Shown one piece after another: positions 56,947 to 64,000 of a stretch of 64,000 nt of DNA (positions within the stretch are counted from its first letter, which is position 1; each line of letters starts with the position of its first letter). A program made the translations under genes and the position numbers. Source of the DNA: JAHJUB01 sp041653615 [NCBI: Candidatus Ratteibacteria bacterium]. Its GTDB lineage: Bacteria > Ratteibacteria > UBA8468 > MWAK01. The stretch lies in contig JBAZEZ010000003.1 of assembly GCA_041653615.1 (NCBI GenBank), positions 1 through 64,000 on the forward strand. Reading direction: 5' to 3'. Below the pieces are notes generated by a model that saw only the letters and a list, made by a program, of their open reading frames with translations, was not told the DNA's origin and did not search any database.

Positions 56947-58563
56947 TTACTTAACCTGCGCGGTCTTTTCGCGAAGTAAAGCCGCGGCGTCCGCGGATTC
57001 GTTAACAACGTGCGGCGTAATAAAAATTAAGAGTTCCGTTTTCTTGGGTTCTTTAACCGTTCGTTTGAAAAGATAGCCGAAAATCGGAATATCTCCGAAA
57101 AAGGGAACCTTGTAAGCAGTGTCCTTCGTTTGGTTGGTTAGCAGCCCTCCGATTACTACCGTCTGCCCTGATCTAACCGTAACGTTGGTATCGGATTCCC
57201 GGTTGTTGATTCTGGGAAGAACCAGGGTTCCGTCCCCGGTACCGGAAGCCACAGAATCGCCCAGGGATGTTACTTCCGGGTGGAGAATCATTTCCACCGC
57301 GCCTGCCTGGTTAACGTGAGGTATAACCCGAAGACTGATTCCGATGGGTTCGTAATGGTCGAGTGAACCGGTGATCAAGGTTTTTCCCGTGGTATCGGTA
57401 GTCGTGGTAGTGGTCATGATGGGGTATCTTTCGCCGACCATAATTGCGGCCGGATAGTTGTCCAGGGCCATGATTCGCGGGTTGGAAAGGATGTTGGCTT
57501 TTCCGGATTTTTCCAGGGCTTGGATCGTTACGTTTAAAGGGATGTGATTGTTATCGTAAGTAAGAGAAAGTCCGCCCCCGGCGGACATTGCCGGGACAGG
57601 AAAAGCCGGGCTGGTCAGGGTTGTGAGGCCGGAGGTAAGGCCGTTGGTTGTGGTGGGACCCCAGTTAATCCCGATGTCCCTTATATAGTCCGAGCTGATT
57701 TCTACAATCATGGCTTCGATCAGAATTTGGGATGGTTTTACGTCCAATTGGTTGATGAGAGTTTCAATTTTGGCTAAAACCTTCGGGGAATCGACAACTA
57801 CCAGTACTTTAGGTTTTTCTTCGTTAGCGGTCGCTTCGCGCGTTTTTTTCCCGATGGTGGTTCCGGTGGTGGAAACACCGCTCATTGACCAGCCGCCGAC
57901 CGATAAGTCGGTCATTACGTCAACCGTTCCGCCGGGTGAAAGTTGTTTTTGGATAATCTCCTTAATTTTTTCCGCGCTTACGTAATTAAGGGTAAACACC
58001 CTCGTAATCAGCGTGTCGGTGGTTAAGGGATTGTTCCGCGAGGAAAGGTTGGTTAAGGTGGAAACCAGCATCAGGCTGCCGGATTTTTCGTAGCCGAATC
58101 CGTTTACCGCCAGGATTGCGCGGAGGGCTTCTTCCACCGGTATGTTGGAAAAGGAAATAGTTACGGTTCCGGCCACTTCCTTGCCCGCGACAATATTAAA
58201 TCCGTATTCTTGGGCAAAGAGCCGTAGGACATCGTTAAGGTCGGCGTTTTTTAACTCCAGGCTCAGTAATTTTGCCCCTTCCGTTTTTATTGCCGGAGCC
58301 ATGACTTCCGTTGGCGCCTGGCTGATTTCCTGTTTTCCGGAAATCAGGGCAAGCAATGCCTGTGCCTGTTCGTGGCTGGGGTTAATTTGGAGCGATTGGT
58401 TCAATTCCGATACGGCCGCTTTGTTTTCCCCATTCAAATAATACTTTAAACCTTTCTGGAAGTGTTGTTCTGCCGGAGGCGCTCCTTCACCCAGGAGCAA
58501 TACCGGAACAAATAAGAGTAAGACCAGCAGAATCCAAAATCTTTTGGTTATCGCGGGACACAT
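56947..58563 (-). CDS. PilQ/GspD-type secretin
   Basis: 538 residues. A signal peptide (about 8-24, WILLVLLLFVPVLLLGEG) precedes a TPR module (about 30-85, EQHFQKGLKYYLNGENKAAVSELNQSLQINP...LISGK), a secretin-and-TonB N-terminal (STN-like) domain (about 105-165, LSLELKNADLNDVLRLFAQEYGFNIV), an N1 domain, and then the secretin gate (VLVVVDSPKVLAKIETLINQLDVKPSQILIEAMIVEIS and VRSGQTVVIGGLLTNQTKDTAYKVPFFGDIPIFGYLFKR...LLIFITPHVV). It forms the outer-membrane pore for a type IV pilus or pseudopilus. It is last in a run with PilM/N/O/P-like genes. Pilotin-type features were not seen. Confidence 0.92.
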   Translation of the reverse strand: MCPAITKRFWILLVLLLFVPVLLLGEGAPPAEQHFQKGLKYYLNGENKAAVSELNQSLQINPSHEQAQALLALISGKQEISQAPTEVMAPAIKTEGAKLLSLELKNADLNDVLRLFAQEYGFNIVAGKEVAGTVTISFSNIPVEEALRAILAVNGFGYEKSGSLMLVSTLTNLSSRNNPLTTDTLITRVFTLNYVSAEKIKEIIQKQLSPGGTVDVMTDLSVGGWSMSGVSTTGTTIGKKTREATANEEKPKVLVVVDSPKVLAKIETLINQLDVKPSQILIEAMIVEISSDYIRDIGINWGPTTTNGLTSGLTTLTSPAFPVPAMSAGGGLSLTYDNNHIPLNVTIQALEKSGKANILSNPRIMALDNYPAAIMVGERYPIMTTTTTTDTTGKTLITGSLDHYEPIGISLRVIPHVNQAGAVEMILHPEVTSLGDSVASGTGDGTLVLPRINNRESDTNVTVRSGQTVVIGGLLTNQTKDTAYKVPFFGDIPIFGYLFKRTVKEPKKTELLIFITPHVVNESADAAALLREKTAQVK

Positions 58564-58576
58564 ATTTTCCCCTCCT

Positions 58577-59830
58577 TTATTGTAATATTCTGATTACCTG
58601 TTCCAACCGTTCTTTTAAGCGAACGGCATCTTTATCGGTCGGATCCAGTTTCAGGATTCCATCAGTTGTTTCCATTGCTTTTTCGTACTGGCCGGCGTTA
58701 ATGTAGGCGCTTGCCTGATTTTTGAGTTCACTGATTCGTTTTTCTTGGTCAAAGACTGGTTTAGGCGCGGGTGGCGGAATCACCACTTTCGGTTTCGGAG
58801 TTTTCACCGCTGCCGGTTCTTCCGAAACTTCTTTGGCTTTTATTTTTACCTCAGAATTTTCCTGCGCGGCAATGGTAATCGGTTCGGCTTTGGTGTAGAT
58901 AAAGTTAATGGTGGCGGCGCCATTTTGAAAACTGAAGGCCGGAATAAATTCCGGCTTAATCAATCCGGTTCCGGATGTTTTTATGAATACCCCTTTTCCT
59001 TCTTTATCGTAATAAACACAGACATTATCATAGGCGTCTTTAGCCGTAATTTCCGTCTGGAAAGCCCGCCCGGCAGTAATTTCGGAAGGATAGGCGATGC
59101 TAAAATGATGAATAAATCCGGGTTTTATTCCCATGGTTCCCGTTCCGGAGATTTTACCTGCCTCATTTTTGAAAACAAGGGTTGCTTTGCCGGTTTTGGT
59201 GCATGTCAATTTGATTGCCGCTATTCCCTCGGTAAAATTAGTCTGGTTAAGATAATTCGGGCTGACCGTACTTTCTCCGTTGTTTGTAATTCTGATGCTG
59301 CCCTGTTCGGTACCAAACGAGGTTACGCAATTTCCGTTGGCGTCCCTGGCGATTATTTCCCCGGTAAAAGGTTCGCCGGCTCTTGACTGGGCCGGAAGCA
59401 TGATTTCAAAATAAGCGGCTTTGCCGGGAAACGCCTGAAGAATTGCCGATCCAAGGGCCGCGGAGCCTTTTTCCTTTACGATAATTTTAAAGATTTCAGC
59501 CCGGGAGTAGGAGCAGGTAACGACCGTTTTTCCTTCTTTAAAATCATCCGATTTAATAATTCCCGGTTTGAATTCTCCGGTGCCGATAGCCTTGATTTCA
59601 ATTTCTTTTTCCTTTTGGTCATATCCGGCTATCATGTTGTCGTAGAAATCTCTGACCTCCAGTTCAATGGTAAAAGGTTCGCCGGCTTTGATTCCGGAGG
59701 GCGCGTTAATGATAAAATGGTCGGTTTCGCCCGGTGATACTGTAATGGCAGCCGAAACCCGGTCGGCGGTTCCCGTAAAGATAAATAACGACAGAATTAT
59801 TAGGAATGATTTTTTCATTATTTTTTTCAT
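58577..59830 (-). CDS. secreted Ig-like-repeat protein with C-terminal TPR (pilus operon)
   Basis: 417 residues. A signal peptide (about 7-27) is followed by three related beta-sandwich units of about 95 residues beginning DHFIINAPSGIKAGEPFTIELEVRD, AYFEIMLPAQSRAGEPFTGEIIARD and HHFSIAYPSEITAGRAFQTEITAKD. A Pro/Lys linker (about 345-360) and a C-terminal TPR-like pair of helices (ASAYINAGQYEKAMETTDGILKLDPTDKDAV) close it. It lies between the PilP-like and secretin genes. It may be an envelope spacer or a secretin-associated protein. It is not a named pilus component I can recognise. Confidence 0.75.
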   Translation of the reverse strand: MKKIMKKSFLIILSLFIFTGTADRVSAAITVSPGETDHFIINAPSGIKAGEPFTIELEVRDFYDNMIAGYDQKEKEIEIKAIGTGEFKPGIIKSDDFKEGKTVVTCSYSRAEIFKIIVKEKGSAALGSAILQAFPGKAAYFEIMLPAQSRAGEPFTGEIIARDANGNCVTSFGTEQGSIRITNNGESTVSPNYLNQTNFTEGIAAIKLTCTKTGKATLVFKNEAGKISGTGTMGIKPGFIHHFSIAYPSEITAGRAFQTEITAKDAYDNVCVYYDKEGKGVFIKTSGTGLIKPEFIPAFSFQNGAATINFIYTKAEPITIAAQENSEVKIKAKEVSEEPAAVKTPKPKVVIPPPAPKPVFDQEKRISELKNQASAYINAGQYEKAMETTDGILKLDPTDKDAVRLKERLEQVIRILQ

Positions 59831-59855
59831 TTTAAGTCTCCCTTGTCTGTCTTAA

Positions 59856-60314
59856 TTAGTTTCCAAACCGAAGAATTTCTTCATCCGTTCCTCTTTTCAG
59901 TATGACCCGATTTTTTTCAATAGCCACAATTTTTTTGTCGTTCACGATATCTCCGACCCGAAGGATTTTTTCATTGATAATCGCTGTTGCTTTTCCGCCG
60001 TTCCCCAAAAGTATGCCGGTAAGGGAGGAGGGCGCTAATTCACCTTTAAGTATTAATTGAAATGGGCCTGTTCCGGCAGAAGTGAATGCCGGACGCATCG
60101 GGTCTTTTTGGGTTGTGTGGTAATATATCGGCATCCCCGCCTGTTTGGATTTTTCCAGCAGGTCTGCTGTTTCTTTCCAAAAGTTTTCTTCGCCAATTAC
60201 TTCGGTTTCATTCTTTACCGGGTTTGGTTTTTTCCCGGTCAGATGGAGGCTGAAGAATAGGAATCCCAGGGAAAAGAGCATTAGAACCGCGAGAACTATC
60301 GGTTTTTTATTCAT
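59856..60314 (-). CDS. PilP-like inner-membrane/periplasmic protein
   Basis: 152 residues. One N-terminal membrane segment (about 7-24) is followed by a periplasmic part with a beta-rich C-terminal domain (LKGELAPSSLTGILLGNGGKATAIINEKILRVGDIVNDKKIVAIEKNRVILKRGTDEEILRF), the pattern of the PilP/GspC HR domain. PilP and GspC link the inner-membrane platform to the secretin. Its position next to PilO-like and upstream of the secretin agrees. It lacks the lipobox of classical PilP. It overlaps the PilO-like gene by four bases. Confidence 0.72.
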   Translation of the reverse strand: MNKKPIVLAVLMLFSLGFLFFSLHLTGKKPNPVKNETEVIGEENFWKETADLLEKSKQAGMPIYYHTTQKDPMRPAFTSAGTGPFQLILKGELAPSSLTGILLGNGGKATAIINEKILRVGDIVNDKKIVAIEKNRVILKRGTDEEILRFGN

Positions 60315-60817
60315 TTGGTATAGGTGACGACTTCAATTTCTCCCCGGTGCAGGTTTTCCGTATTCTCCAGGGTTAACCGGTCTATTCGGAAAAGGGCCTG
60401 GTCTGATTCCAGGAGATGGATAAAATTTACAATCTGCCGGTAATTTCCCGTGAAAACAATTTTAAAGGAGATTTCGCCGGTCGTTTTGGCGATATCGGTT
60501 CGAGGGGTAGGGGCAACCGATGAAACCCGGACGCTTGCTTTTTTAGCCAAACCCAACAGGCGGGTTAGAATGGATTTTTCCGGGATAAACAGCCGGTTTT
60601 TAAGAATAGCCCCGGTCTCTTTTAGGCTATTTCGGGAAGCGGCAATTTCTTCTTCCTGCTGCGTCACAGATGATTTTAAGGTGTCGGAATTTAATTTTAC
60701 TTTAAGTTCTTTTATCTTGCGGTTCTGGGGAAAAATAAGAACCATAAAAAGAGAAACCATTAATGCCAGATAAGTTACGCCGGCTATCAGAAACCACCTT
60801 AAAGGAATTCTCTTCAT
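60311..60817 (-). CDS. PilO-like pilus assembly protein
   Basis: 168 residues. A membrane segment at about 9-28 (FLIAGVTYLALMVSLFMVLIF) is followed by a coiled coil (about 33-75) and a ferredoxin-like domain with VSSVAPTPRTDIAKTTGEISFKIVFTGNYRQIVNFIHLLESDQALFRIDRLTLEN, the PilO core. It forms a heterodimer with PilN in the inner membrane. Both edges overlap neighbouring genes by four bases. Confidence 0.85.
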   Translation of the reverse strand: MKRIPLRWFLIAGVTYLALMVSLFMVLIFPQNRKIKELKVKLNSDTLKSSVTQQEEEIAASRNSLKETGAILKNRLFIPEKSILTRLLGLAKKASVRVSSVAPTPRTDIAKTTGEISFKIVFTGNYRQIVNFIHLLESDQALFRIDRLTLENTENLHRGEIEVVTYTK

Positions 60818-61362
60818 TTTTTTGTTCCAACGATTCTGAAATTAAAGGTTCCCGCTTCTTCTCCTATCTGCTCGAATTTCAGGTCATTCAATCCCCGGGT
60901 AAAATTTTCATTTCCGTTTAACTTTTCCAAAAAGACCGACAGAGAAGTCATCGTTTGGTTTCCAGACAGTTCCTGCCCCTCCAGGGAGACAATGTCCCCT
61001 TCGAAATTTATCTTGTTAAAATAAAAATGGTTTGGTGTGGCGTCAGAGAGTACGACCAATTTTGGCGTCAGGAGCAGGCGTTGTTCTTGGAATAGCACGA
61101 TTTTTTTCAATTCTTCCTGCCGGGATTTTTCCTCATCGGTGGGGGAGAATGTCTCGCGTTGTTCTTTGGTCAGGGTCAACCCCTGTTTTTCTACTCGCGC
61201 GGTATAATCGGTAATAATGGTCTTATTGGTTGCGCGAATGATACTTAAAATTGCCAAGGAAAAGAACAGTATGGGCAGAAAAATGCCGATAAAGAAAAAA
61301 AGACGTTCTTTTCTTTCAATCGGTTCGGTGTATCTTTCTTTGATTAAATTAATTTCAACCAT
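60814..61362 (-). CDS. PilN-like pilus assembly protein
   Basis: 182 residues. The N-terminus MVEINLIKERY is the conserved PilN segment (INLLP...-type) that binds PilM. A membrane segment lies at about 23-43, then a coiled coil and a ferredoxin-like domain (NKINFEGDIVSLEGQELSGNQTMTSLSVFLEKLNGNENFTRGLNDLKFEQI). A GTAGGGG-type repeat of about 120 bases separates it from the PilM gene, which normally abuts it. Confidence 0.88.
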   Translation of the reverse strand: MVEINLIKERYTEPIERKERLFFFIGIFLPILFFSLAILSIIRATNKTIITDYTARVEKQGLTLTKEQRETFSPTDEEKSRQEELKKIVLFQEQRLLLTPKLVVLSDATPNHFYFNKINFEGDIVSLEGQELSGNQTMTSLSVFLEKLNGNENFTRGLNDLKFEQIGEEAGTFNFRIVGTKK

Positions 61363-61376
61363 AATTTCTTTTAATT

Positions 61377-61498
61377 GTAGTCGCCCGGCTTGCCGGGCTC
61401 CGTTTTTTTCTTGTAGGGGAGGGGCTTTGTCCCCTCCCGCAGTAGGACAGGCGTCCCGCCTGTCAAATCGCGGGCGGGGATGTAACCCCGCCCCTACA
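61377..61498. repeat. GTAGGGG-type nested-hairpin repeat (copy R3)
   Basis: GCCCGGCTTGCCGGGC, GGGAGGGGCTTTGTCCCCTCCC, GACAGGCGTCCCGCCTGTC and GGGCGGGGATGTAACCCCGCCC in a row, framed by TTGTAG and CCTACATTA. It lies between the PilM- and PilN-like genes and interrupts an otherwise overlapping operon. It carries one more hairpin module than R2. Confidence 0.85.
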
Positions 61499-61506
61499 TT
61501 AAAATT

Positions 61507-63012
61507 TTAAGAATTTACACCGTTCCTCGGAGAAAGTCCGGCCAGAATGGCAAGGAAAGGAGCCAGGTTTTTTCCCCGTTCCGTTTGCAGTCCGTCGTCT
61601 TTTAAAACTGGATATGGTTCCAGTTCCAGTAGTATTCTTTCGCCGATAAATTTCGGCAAGGAAGGAATCTGTCCGCCGCCGCCGGTTACCACCAATTTTT
61701 TAACCTTTATTTCCAAAACCTGCTGGCAATAGCTGATTGTTTTTTCCAATTCATCCAACAGGGTTTTTGTGGTTTTGTCAATGGCGTCCGGGAAGGCAAT
61801 CAGGGAATGTTTTTTTTCTTCCAACATCTCCAGGACGGTTGGGGCGTCGAAGTTGTTGGCAGACACTATTTCCGCGATTATCCTTTCGTTGCCCCAGAGT
61901 ATATCCCGGACAAAAAGAAGTTTGTTTTTTTCAACTACGGCCAGGTTGCTTCTCCGGTGTCCGATGTTAAGAAGCAGCGTTGCTTCGGAACCGTTTCCGG
62001 TGTTGGCCAGGTATCCGTTTGCCAGCGCAATGCTGTCAATGGTTAATCCGGTCGGATTGAGCCCTGTTGATTTAAGTAAAGAAATTCTTTCGTCGCTTAA
62101 AATTTGCGGGGCGGCGACAAAAAGAATTCCCCTCTTTTCATTTTTTTGGTCGATAAGAGAGAAATCGGAATCCATCAGGGAAAGGTCTTCTCCGAGAATC
62201 TGCGATGCTTCAATCTTAATCGCCCCGGTCAATTCTTTGCCGGTCAGGGCAGGGAGGGAGAGGTATTGCACGTTTATTTCCGAGTTGGAAATAGAAGAGA
62301 AAACCGGTTTTCTCTCCAGGTGGTGCTTGGATACCCAACCGGAAAGCAGGGTGGCTGTTTCGTTGTTTTCAACCGGCCGCCGGGCAAATTCAATCGCTTT
62401 CAGTTTTCCATCGCCATTGATAACCGCGAGTTTTACGTATCGGCTGCCGATATCTACGGCTACCGTAGTCTGTCCGCCGAATTTTTTCTGGGACGGGGTG
62501 GTCATTTTCAAGGATTTATTTTGCTTTATCTCCTCTTTTTTTACTATTGCCTGCTGCCGCAGTTCTTCCCGTTCCCGAAGCAGGGTTTCTTTTTTAGCCA
62601 GGGCTGCCTGACGCGCCGCCTCTTTCTGTTTTTGTAATTCTTCTTTTGTTTTGATTGCAGCTGCTTTGCGTTCTTCGGTTTCTTTTAACCTGCCCGCCGC
62701 AATTTCTTCCTTGTTCCGCCTTTCTTCGGTGGATTGTTTTTGCTTAAATTCCAGTTCCCGCTGTTTTGCCGCTTCTTTTTCCCGGAATTGCGCTTCGGTT
62801 TTTACTATTGCCTGCTGCCGCAGTTCTTCCCGTTCTCGAAGCAGGGTTTCTTTTTTAGCCAGGGCTGCCTGACGCGCCGCCTCTTTCTGTTTCCGCAGTT
62901 CTTCCTTTGCTCTAACTCTAACATCCATTGCTTCCGCCGCGGCTTTATTTTTTTTGAGCCGGAGTATCTCCAGAAATTTTATTTTGTTTTCTTTTTGGTC
63001 AGAGTTCATCAT
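61507..63012 (-). CDS. PilM-like actin-fold ATPase with a long N-terminal coiled coil
   Basis: 501 residues from the ATG at 63012, which overlaps the upstream stop (ATGA); a TTG at 63036 would add eight residues. Residues about 20-170 form a highly charged Lys/Glu/Arg/Ala coiled coil, in which a 30-residue piece (KQKEAARQAALAKKETLLRE...) occurs twice. The actin-like core begins near residue 180 (TTVAVDIGSRYVKLAVI) and contains VGHRRS-type phosphate loop TLLLNIGHRRSNLAVVE and VTGGGGQIPSLPKF. PilM is normally about 350 residues with no coiled coil, so this is an unusual architecture. PilM binds the PilN tail in the cytosol. Confidence 0.85.
   Translation of the reverse strand: MMNSDQKENKIKFLEILRLKKNKAAAEAMDVRVRAKEELRKQKEAARQAALAKKETLLREREELRQQAIVKTEAQFREKEAAKQRELEFKQKQSTEERRNKEEIAAGRLKETEERKAAAIKTKEELQKQKEAARQAALAKKETLLREREELRQQAIVKKEEIKQNKSLKMTTPSQKKFGGQTTVAVDIGSRYVKLAVINGDGKLKAIEFARRPVENNETATLLSGWVSKHHLERKPVFSSISNSEINVQYLSLPALTGKELTGAIKIEASQILGEDLSLMDSDFSLIDQKNEKRGILFVAAPQILSDERISLLKSTGLNPTGLTIDSIALANGYLANTGNGSEATLLLNIGHRRSNLAVVEKNKLLFVRDILWGNERIIAEIVSANNFDAPTVLEMLEEKKHSLIAFPDAIDKTTKTLLDELEKTISYCQQVLEIKVKKLVVTGGGGQIPSLPKFIGERILLELEPYPVLKDDGLQTERGKNLAPFLAILAGLSPRNGVNS
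62541..62632. repeat. direct repeat within the pilM-like gene, copy 1
   Basis: About 92 bases matching 62802-62893 with one mismatch, offset 261 bases (87 codons), so the duplication keeps the frame. It encodes the second coiled-coil repeat (about residues 127-157). Confidence 0.9.
62802..62893. repeat. direct repeat within the pilM-like gene, copy 2
   Basis: Partner of 62541-62632. It encodes the first coiled-coil repeat (about residues 40-70). Confidence 0.9.
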
Positions 63013-64000
63013 CTTTTCCAGCTCGGTTTGGTCCAACTGAAAAAAGTAATTCCACCACCACCGCCCGAATCACCGGGAGGCGGTACTTCCCCCAAGGAAA
63101 CGTCATCGTATAACCTTACGTTTCCCGTGAGGTTCACCTGGTTGGCGATGACTCCGCCCCGCAATTCCGAACTGCCGCTAATGGTAACTGTGGAACCGGG
63201 CGCGTAAATGGCGGCGTTAATTCGGCAGTTGCCGGTTAGGCTCACCGCCGGGCTGCCGGTAACGTATATCGCGATGTTGGCCGGACTGTCGTTATAATTC
63301 AACTGGGCACTGTTGGAAAAGGTAACCGCTCCGCCGCCGCCCATATATATCGCAAGGTTTGCTCCCGAACCCAAAATAATGCCGTTGCTGTTGTTTGTTA
63401 TGGATAACGCGTTCTCTATGTATAAACGGACGGTCCCGGATATGGTGAGTTCGGCGTCCGAAGCGATTGAAAGGGATTTGAGGTGATAATCACCCGCCGT
63501 TATGCCGGCGTCCCTGGGCCAGGAACTCATCGTGTAGTTACCGCCGCTTACCTTAAAGTTTCCGGTCAGTCCCGGGGTGGTTTGGGTAATACGGGGTAAG
63601 CTGGTCAGGCTGGTGGGGATGGTTACCGGGTCGGGTGTGCGCAGGGCTGCGTTTGTATCCTGGTCCCCGGTTATGGCGTTTGGACTCCACGAAGGGTAAG
63701 TTATGCTGCCGGTGGACGGAACGGCCGCGTCGCCGTGTATTATGCCGGTTGAGTTTATGTAAATACTTGAATTGCTGCCGGTGGAAGCATCGGCGGCAGC
63801 TCCGGTTCGGGAATCATATCCGTAAATCTGGGAACTTCCGTAAATGGAAATCTGTGAGGCGCCGAACAGGCCCTGGCTGAAATAACCTCCACCGCTGCCT
63901 TTGGTAAGGTTCACAACAATGGTTTCATCCTTAACTCCGTTTACCTTACCGGTTGAAGTATTCGTAATCGTATTTCCGTTTATTGTTTGAGTTAGTTCGA
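63009..64000 (-). CDS. pilus-linked secreted protein, C-terminal part (5' end outside window)
   Basis: The frame stays open to the right edge of the window, so the start lies beyond it; at least 330 residues are visible. The sequence is Ser/Thr/Gly/Asn-rich with many short beta strands (TISGTVRLYIENALSITNNSNGIILGSGANLAIYMGGGG, CRINAAIYAPGSTVTISGSSELRGGVIANQVNL), resembling the DUF7305 domain found at the C-terminus of PilX-like pilus assembly proteins. It ends PPPGDSGGGGGITFFSWTKPSWKR. Its stop overlaps the PilM-like start. It is probably a pilus-associated exoprotein. Confidence 0.7.
   Translation of the reverse strand, partial: ELTQTINGNTITNTSTGKVNGVKDETIVVNLTKGSGGGYFSQGLFGASQISIYGSSQIYGYDSRTGAAADASTGSNSSIYINSTGIIHGDAAVPSTGSITYPSWSPNAITGDQDTNAALRTPDPVTIPTSLTSLPRITQTTPGLTGNFKVSGGNYTMSSWPRDAGITAGDYHLKSLSIASDAELTISGTVRLYIENALSITNNSNGIILGSGANLAIYMGGGGAVTFSNSAQLNYNDSPANIAIYVTGSPAVSLTGNCRINAAIYAPGSTVTISGSSELRGGVIANQVNLTGNVRLYDDVSLGEVPPPGDSGGGGGITFFSWTKPSWKR

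Noticed and set aside
58745-59386. 213-codon plus-strand open frame opposite the Ig-repeat protein
   Set aside because: Low-complexity Arg/Phe/Gly composition and no start context. It is the shadow of a repeated beta-sandwich gene.
61769-62611. 280-codon open frame on the plus strand opposite the pilM-like gene
   Set aside because: It is fully antisense to a gene with clear family motifs, and its Ser/Arg/Phe-rich composition is what the reverse of a Glu/Lys-rich coiled coil gives.

Overview
The window comes from a diderm (two-membrane) bacterium of roughly even GC content that I cannot place in a cultured genus. It has a secretin and type IV pilus assembly genes, an ExbB/ExbD/TonB set, a lipoprotein and a YaiO-like outer-membrane barrel. 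Zinc-binding forms of S14, S4, L24 and L36 are present. rpmD (L30) is absent from its usual place, and the RNA polymerase alpha subunit has no C-terminal domain. Many small palindromic repeats sit between and even inside genes. A UAP1-type nucleotidyltransferase, an OPT-like 'peptide transporter' and a pseudopilin of the planctomycete style point to an uncultured lineage near the PVC/Omnitrophota-type candidate phyla. That placement is inference, held with low confidence.

Layout. 1-15515: the fused S10/spc/alpha ribosomal superoperon (end of tuf, then rpsJ to rplQ, with secY, adk, map, infA, rpmJ and rpoA), interrupted by several palindromic elements. 15572-18911: a UDP-sugar pyrophosphorylase and an ExbB-ExbD-TonB operon. 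19197-22573: an FGE-like membrane-anchored protein (minus strand), lysS and two small membrane genes. 22712-29054: two very large coupled membrane proteins, a degenerate M28-peptidase/FtsX-permease fusion and an OPT-like transporter. 29163-34255: a short biotin ligase, a pseudopilin, nadB, trpE and trpG. 34315-35427: dnaJ (minus). 35684-39655: an arsenic/thiol-redox operon (YraQ/ArsP permease, ArsR, small thioredoxin, membrane-anchored thioredoxin, CcdA, Acr3). 39620-41489: FNT channel and phospholipase-D-like lipoprotein (minus). 41729-44439: bioY, tRNA-Ser(GGA) with a duplicated 3' end, a cold-shock protein, a small Cys/His protein and a DEAD-box helicase.

44664-55382 looks like a complete but unfamiliar synthase-dependent exopolysaccharide system. 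It holds a 26-repeat periplasmic TPR protein, a polytopic membrane protein of unknown family, a QxxRW-type processive glycosyltransferase, a membrane-anchored bactofilin-like beta-helix protein, a three-domain deacetylase and a YaiO-type outer-membrane barrel. The TPR gene and the synthase operon have near-twin promoters. rimO follows, with a 201-bp palindromic element inserted in frame in its coding sequence.

56947-64000 (minus) is a type IV pilus/type II secretion-like assembly operon (PilM, PilN, PilO, PilP-like, an Ig-repeat protein, PilQ secretin), preceded by an incomplete pilus-linked exoprotein. The secretin and the YaiO-like barrel share a recognisable N-terminal TPR module, linking the two envelope systems.
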